From positions 1-17,510 of the forward strand of contig DGEF01000071.1 of assembly GCA_002385805.1 (NCBI GenBank): a DNA stretch of 17,510 nucleotides, in the 5' to 3' direction. Positions 15,214-17,510 of the stretch are shown in pieces. Under the pieces are notes generated by a model. It was not told the DNA's origin and searched no databases. It saw only the letters and a program-made list of their open reading frames with translations. A program made the translations under genes and the position numbers. Each line of letters begins with the position of its first letter. Position 1 is the stretch's first letter. This stretch comes from Peptococcaceae bacterium UBA3933 (GTDB taxonomy: Bacteria; Bacillota; Peptococcia; Peptococcales; BICA1-8).

Positions 15214-15948
15214 ATTAAAACATTAGAGGTTTTTCCCTCCTGGCAGACAGTTGTTCCTGATTTTCTTTTTAAAAAAACAGTTGTGGTTATCGATGTTCTG
15301 CGTGCTTCCAATACAATTATCACCGCTTTAAATAACGGAGCTAAAGAAATTATACCCGTTGCCGAAATTGAAACAGCCTGGGAACTAAAAAAGAAGAACC
15401 CGGATTACCTTTTAGGAGGAGAAAGAAAATCGAAAAAAATTCCGGGCTTTGATTTTGGTAATTCTCCTTTGGAATACACACCTGAGAAAATTAAAAACAG
15501 AGGGATTATTTTTACTACATCTAATGGAAGCAAGGCTTTAAAAACTTCAGAAAAAGCCAAACATACTTTTGTAGCTTCCTTGGCTAATGCCAAATCTGTT
15601 AGTAAACTGCTCAATAGCCTGACTACTGATATTGTCATCCTTTGTGCCGGTACCCTAGGGTTTCCTTCTTTAGAAGACACTTTAGCTGCCGGTAAAATCA
15701 TTGCCGAGTTAGAAAATTTATCAGCTTACGAAATAAATGACTTTGGACTCATTGCTTTAAGCAGTTATCAAAACTCCAAATCCGATCTTTATCATACCCT
15801 TCTCAAAAGTCGTAACGGTCGACGTTTACAGGAATTAGCAATGGTCCAGGATATAAAATATTGTTCATTAATTGATACCTGTACATTAATCCCTGAATAT
15901 AAAAATAATAAAATTATTAATCCCATAGAAAATTCTGTAAACCTGTAA
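15214..15948 (+). CDS. comB: Probable 2-phosphosulfolactate phosphatase (ComB family), ATT start
   Basis: ComB enzymes dephosphorylate 2-phospho-3-sulfolactate to 3-sulfolactate, an Mg-dependent step of coenzyme M synthesis in archaea and of sulfolactate formation in bacteria. From ATT at 15214 the protein is 244 residues, close to the usual 225-245. Family motifs run in order: EVFPSW at 5-10, VIDVLRASNT at 25-34, GGER at 68-71, KIPGFDFGNSP at 75-85, FTTSNGSKAL at 100-109, CAGTLGFPSLED at 144-155, and GRRLQEL with IKYC near 202-217. There is no ATG, GTG or TTG in frame before the conserved N-terminus. ATT at 15214 lies 9 nt after AAAGGA and yields MKTLEVFPSW; CTG at 15205 and ATT at 15208 sit too close to the ribosome site. 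The GTG at 15283 would remove the first strand. No comA-like synthase gene is in the window. Confidence 0.85.
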   Translation: MKTLEVFPSWQTVVPDFLFKKTVVVIDVLRASNTIITALNNGAKEIIPVAEIETAWELKKKNPDYLLGGERKSKKIPGFDFGNSPLEYTPEKIKNRGIIFTTSNGSKALKTSEKAKHTFVASLANAKSVSKLLNSLTTDIVILCAGTLGFPSLEDTLAAGKIIAELENLSAYEINDFGLIALSSYQNSKSDLYHTLLKSRNGRRLQELAMVQDIKYCSLIDTCTLIPEYKNNKIINPIENSVNL

Positions 15949-15950
15949 AG

Positions 15951-15978
15951 TTGAATTTTCTTCGAAAATAATTAAAAT
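15951..15978 (+). promoter_or_regulatory. Promoter candidate for the permease gene
   Basis: TTGAAT (15951-15956), a 16-bp spacer and TAAAAT (15973-15978) are seen; a perfect TATAAT at 15981-15986 is an alternative -10 with a poorer -35. The permease may also be read from the comB promoter, as no strong terminator separates them. Confidence 0.4.
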
Positions 15979-16024
15979 ATTATAATATAATCAATTACTT
16001 AAAAATAAAAAGAAGGTTTTAAAA

Positions 16025-17389
16025 ATGTCTTTAATCAAATATCTCAGACAGCCGGTATTAATTGTTTTTGCCCTTATTTATATGCTGAATGTTTTTACTC
16101 CTTTTTCCCGTATTTTAATTCCTTTAAGTACATTTTTATTAATCATTATGGTTTTACAAACCCTTCCTTTTGCTTCCTCCGCCAGTAAGAGTATTTCTAT
16201 GCTTCTTTTTCTCTTAGGTGGAGTATTTCTTTATCTAAATGAAGCCAGCTATTACAACTATCTCGAAGCTTTAAGTTCTAATACAGGTTTAGTCGTACTT
16301 TTTATTGTTCTACCCTTATTAAGCTTCCCCCTTTATTACGATGATTATGAAAATACATTAAAAAGCCTTTCATTAAAATACATCAACGGTCCAGTTCGTT
16401 TTGGTAATATTTCTGCATTCCTTACCTTTTTCCTCTGTTCCATTTTAAATATAGGTGCTTTCGCCATTATCTATGAGCTATTTAAACAAACTAAAGAATT
16501 TACAAAATCACAGAAAGTTCTCTTTAACTCGATGCTGCGCGGTAATTTTGCCGCTATTTTCTGGTCTCCTAATTATGTAGGATTAGCAGCGATTATTCAT
16601 ACCCTCAATGTGTCCTGGGTTAGTATCCTTCCTGCTGGATTATTAATTGCCGGTATTATTCTTTTAAGTAATAGCATACTGATATTGCTCCAAACAAAAA
16701 AGAATGATAACAACACGATCCATGATTATAATTCATCTGCCATTCCATTAGAAAAAGATAAAATTCGAAATTTGCTCTTTATTTTTCTAGGCTTAATTTC
16801 CCTGGTCGCCATTCTTAACAGTTTTACTAGCCTAGAAATATTGGAGATCATTCCCTTGGTGGCCCTGTTTTTCCCTTTTGTTTTAGCTGTTTTTCAGAAG
16901 AAATTGCCAATCTACAAAAAACTACTGCATAAGTATTACTTTGATAAACTTTTAAAAATAAATAATGAAGTGCTTATTTTTGCGGCGGCAGGTTTTTTCG
17001 GAAAATCTTTGGAAATTTCAGGAATAGGAGCAATGGTTCCTTCTCTATTAAGAATAGAAAACATTCATCAACCGGCCATAGCCATCTTTACAATCATCTT
17101 TATAGTAAGTTTATTAGCCTTCGTAGGGGTGCACCCGATTGTGACCACTACTACCATTGGCACAACCATTAGCGCCGGCTCTTTAGGAATTTCTCTTACC
17201 GCTTATACCTTTGTCTTAATTGCCGCCTTCGGTATCGCTGTTATGGTTTCCCCTGTTTCAGGCACAACCCTGGTTATCTCCGGCATAACTAAACACAGTT
17301 CCTTTGAAATGGGGCCGCGCTTGAATAAGTTTTATGCATTGGGGATGGCTGTGTTTCTTGCCTTTTTTATACCGATTGTGATAGGATAA
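16025..17389 (+). CDS. Polytopic permease, ion-transporter-superfamily-like, substrate unknown
   Basis: This 454-residue integral membrane protein has roughly 11-12 hydrophobic helices and no soluble domain beyond a charged central loop near residues 225-245. Two similar-looking halves each carry a small-residue, proline-containing segment: 'FWSPNYVGLA' near 178 and 'VSPVSGTTLVISG' near 408. A TTTTIGTTIS run precedes the second. Paired re-entrant-like motifs of this kind occur in anion and organic-acid carriers of the ion transporter superfamily, but I cannot name the family with certainty. AGAAGG lies 8 nt before the ATG. The gene starts 76 bp after comB on the same strand and is followed by a strong terminator. 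Transport of sulfolactate or another small anion is an inference from that neighbour only. Confidence 0.8.
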   Translation: MSLIKYLRQPVLIVFALIYMLNVFTPFSRILIPLSTFLLIIMVLQTLPFASSASKSISMLLFLLGGVFLYLNEASYYNYLEALSSNTGLVVLFIVLPLLSFPLYYDDYENTLKSLSLKYINGPVRFGNISAFLTFFLCSILNIGAFAIIYELFKQTKEFTKSQKVLFNSMLRGNFAAIFWSPNYVGLAAIIHTLNVSWVSILPAGLLIAGIILLSNSILILLQTKKNDNNTIHDYNSSAIPLEKDKIRNLLFIFLGLISLVAILNSFTSLEILEIIPLVALFFPFVLAVFQKKLPIYKKLLHKYYFDKLLKINNEVLIFAAAGFFGKSLEISGIGAMVPSLLRIENIHQPAIAIFTIIFIVSLLAFVGVHPIVTTTTIGTTISAGSLGISLTAYTFVLIAAFGIAVMVSPVSGTTLVISGITKHSSFEMGPRLNKFYALGMAVFLAFFIPIVIG

Positions 17390-17399
17390 AAAAAGTTTG

Positions 17400-17424
17400 G
17401 CAGCTAAAACTAGCTGCTTTTTTT
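17400..17424 (+). terminator. Rho-independent terminator after the permease gene
   Basis: GCAGCTA (17400-17406) pairs perfectly with TAGCTGC (17411-17417) across the loop AAAC and is followed by seven T. It ends the comB-permease transcript. Confidence 0.9.
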
Positions 17425-17441
17425 ACGGGAGGTATTCTAAA

Positions 17442-17510
17442 ATGGATTCCCACATTTTTTCGCGTACTGAATTAATCATCGGTCCAGAAAACTTAAAAAA
17501 ATTGCATGCC
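17442..17510 (+). CDS. tcdA: tRNA threonylcarbamoyladenosine dehydratase-like, N-terminus only
   Basis: Only the first 23 codons are in the window: MDSHIFSRTELIIGPENLKK plus LHA. GGGAGGT at 17427-17433 lies 8 nt before the ATG. The 'FSRTELIIGPENL' pattern matches the start of the TcdA/YrvM branch of the ThiF/MoeB/E1-like family, which dehydrates t6A to the cyclic form ct6A in tRNA. The ATP-binding GxGGVG motif that would confirm this lies beyond the window. Other E1-like proteins (MoeB, ThiF) begin with a similar 'R..L..G..g...l' pattern, so the exact subfamily is uncertain. Confidence 0.65.
   Translation, partial: MDSHIFSRTELIIGPENLKKLHA

Noticed and set aside
15283..15285. GTG as the start of comB
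   Set aside because: It would delete the conserved EVFPSW strand, which is intact upstream in the same frame.
15405..15701. 98-codon minus-strand reading frame opposite comB
   Set aside because: It lies entirely antisense to conserved ComB motifs and has no ribosome site.

Overview
The window reads as a low-GC Gram-positive chromosome, probably an anaerobic clostridial (Peptococcaceae-like) bacterium. That is an inference from the AddAB-type rather than RecBCD-type helicase-nuclease, the addB-addA-sbcD-sbcC order familiar from Bacillus and relatives, strong AGGAGG-type ribosome sites and AT-rich spacers. No genus can be fixed from the sequence alone.

Layout. The left edge carries the 3' part of an initiator tRNA with a terminator behind it. 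A leftward unrecognised three-helix membrane protein (144-1076) is divergent from a small rightward PH-like protein (1169-1537). That gene converges on a 58-residue putative lipoprotein (1671-1495). A repeat-filled spacer of about 375 bp follows. The core is a leftward four-gene DNA-repair operon, addB (14164-10685), addA (10571-6969), sbcD (6873-5650) and sbcC (5653-2057). Upstream of it and on the same strand is rnhA (15019-14528), closed by its own terminator. To the right, on the + strand, are a comB-like 2-phosphosulfolactate phosphatase gene, a polytopic permease with a good terminator, and the first 23 codons of a tcdA/yrvM-like gene.

How the genes work together. AddAB resects double-strand breaks for RecA. 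SbcCD opens hairpins and blocked ends. RNase HI removes RNA:DNA hybrids. The left and central parts are therefore mostly a genome-maintenance block. A GAAC-N4-GTTC palindrome matching the Gram-positive LexA (SOS) box lies just upstream of addB, which suggests damage-inducible control of the whole operon.

The most unusual feature is in the spacers. Three gaps (below sbcC, between addA and sbcD, and upstream of addB) contain the same composite, degenerate repeat in the same order and orientation. It runs from about the stop codon or leader on one side to just before the ribosome site of the next gene. A rearranged inverted version lies between addB and addA, where it supplies addB's last codons and stop. 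Upstream of addB the repeat tract begins exactly where a start codon would be expected behind an orphan AAAAGGAG site. A second oddity is that comB lacks an ATG, GTG or TTG at its conserved N-terminus and appears to start at ATT.
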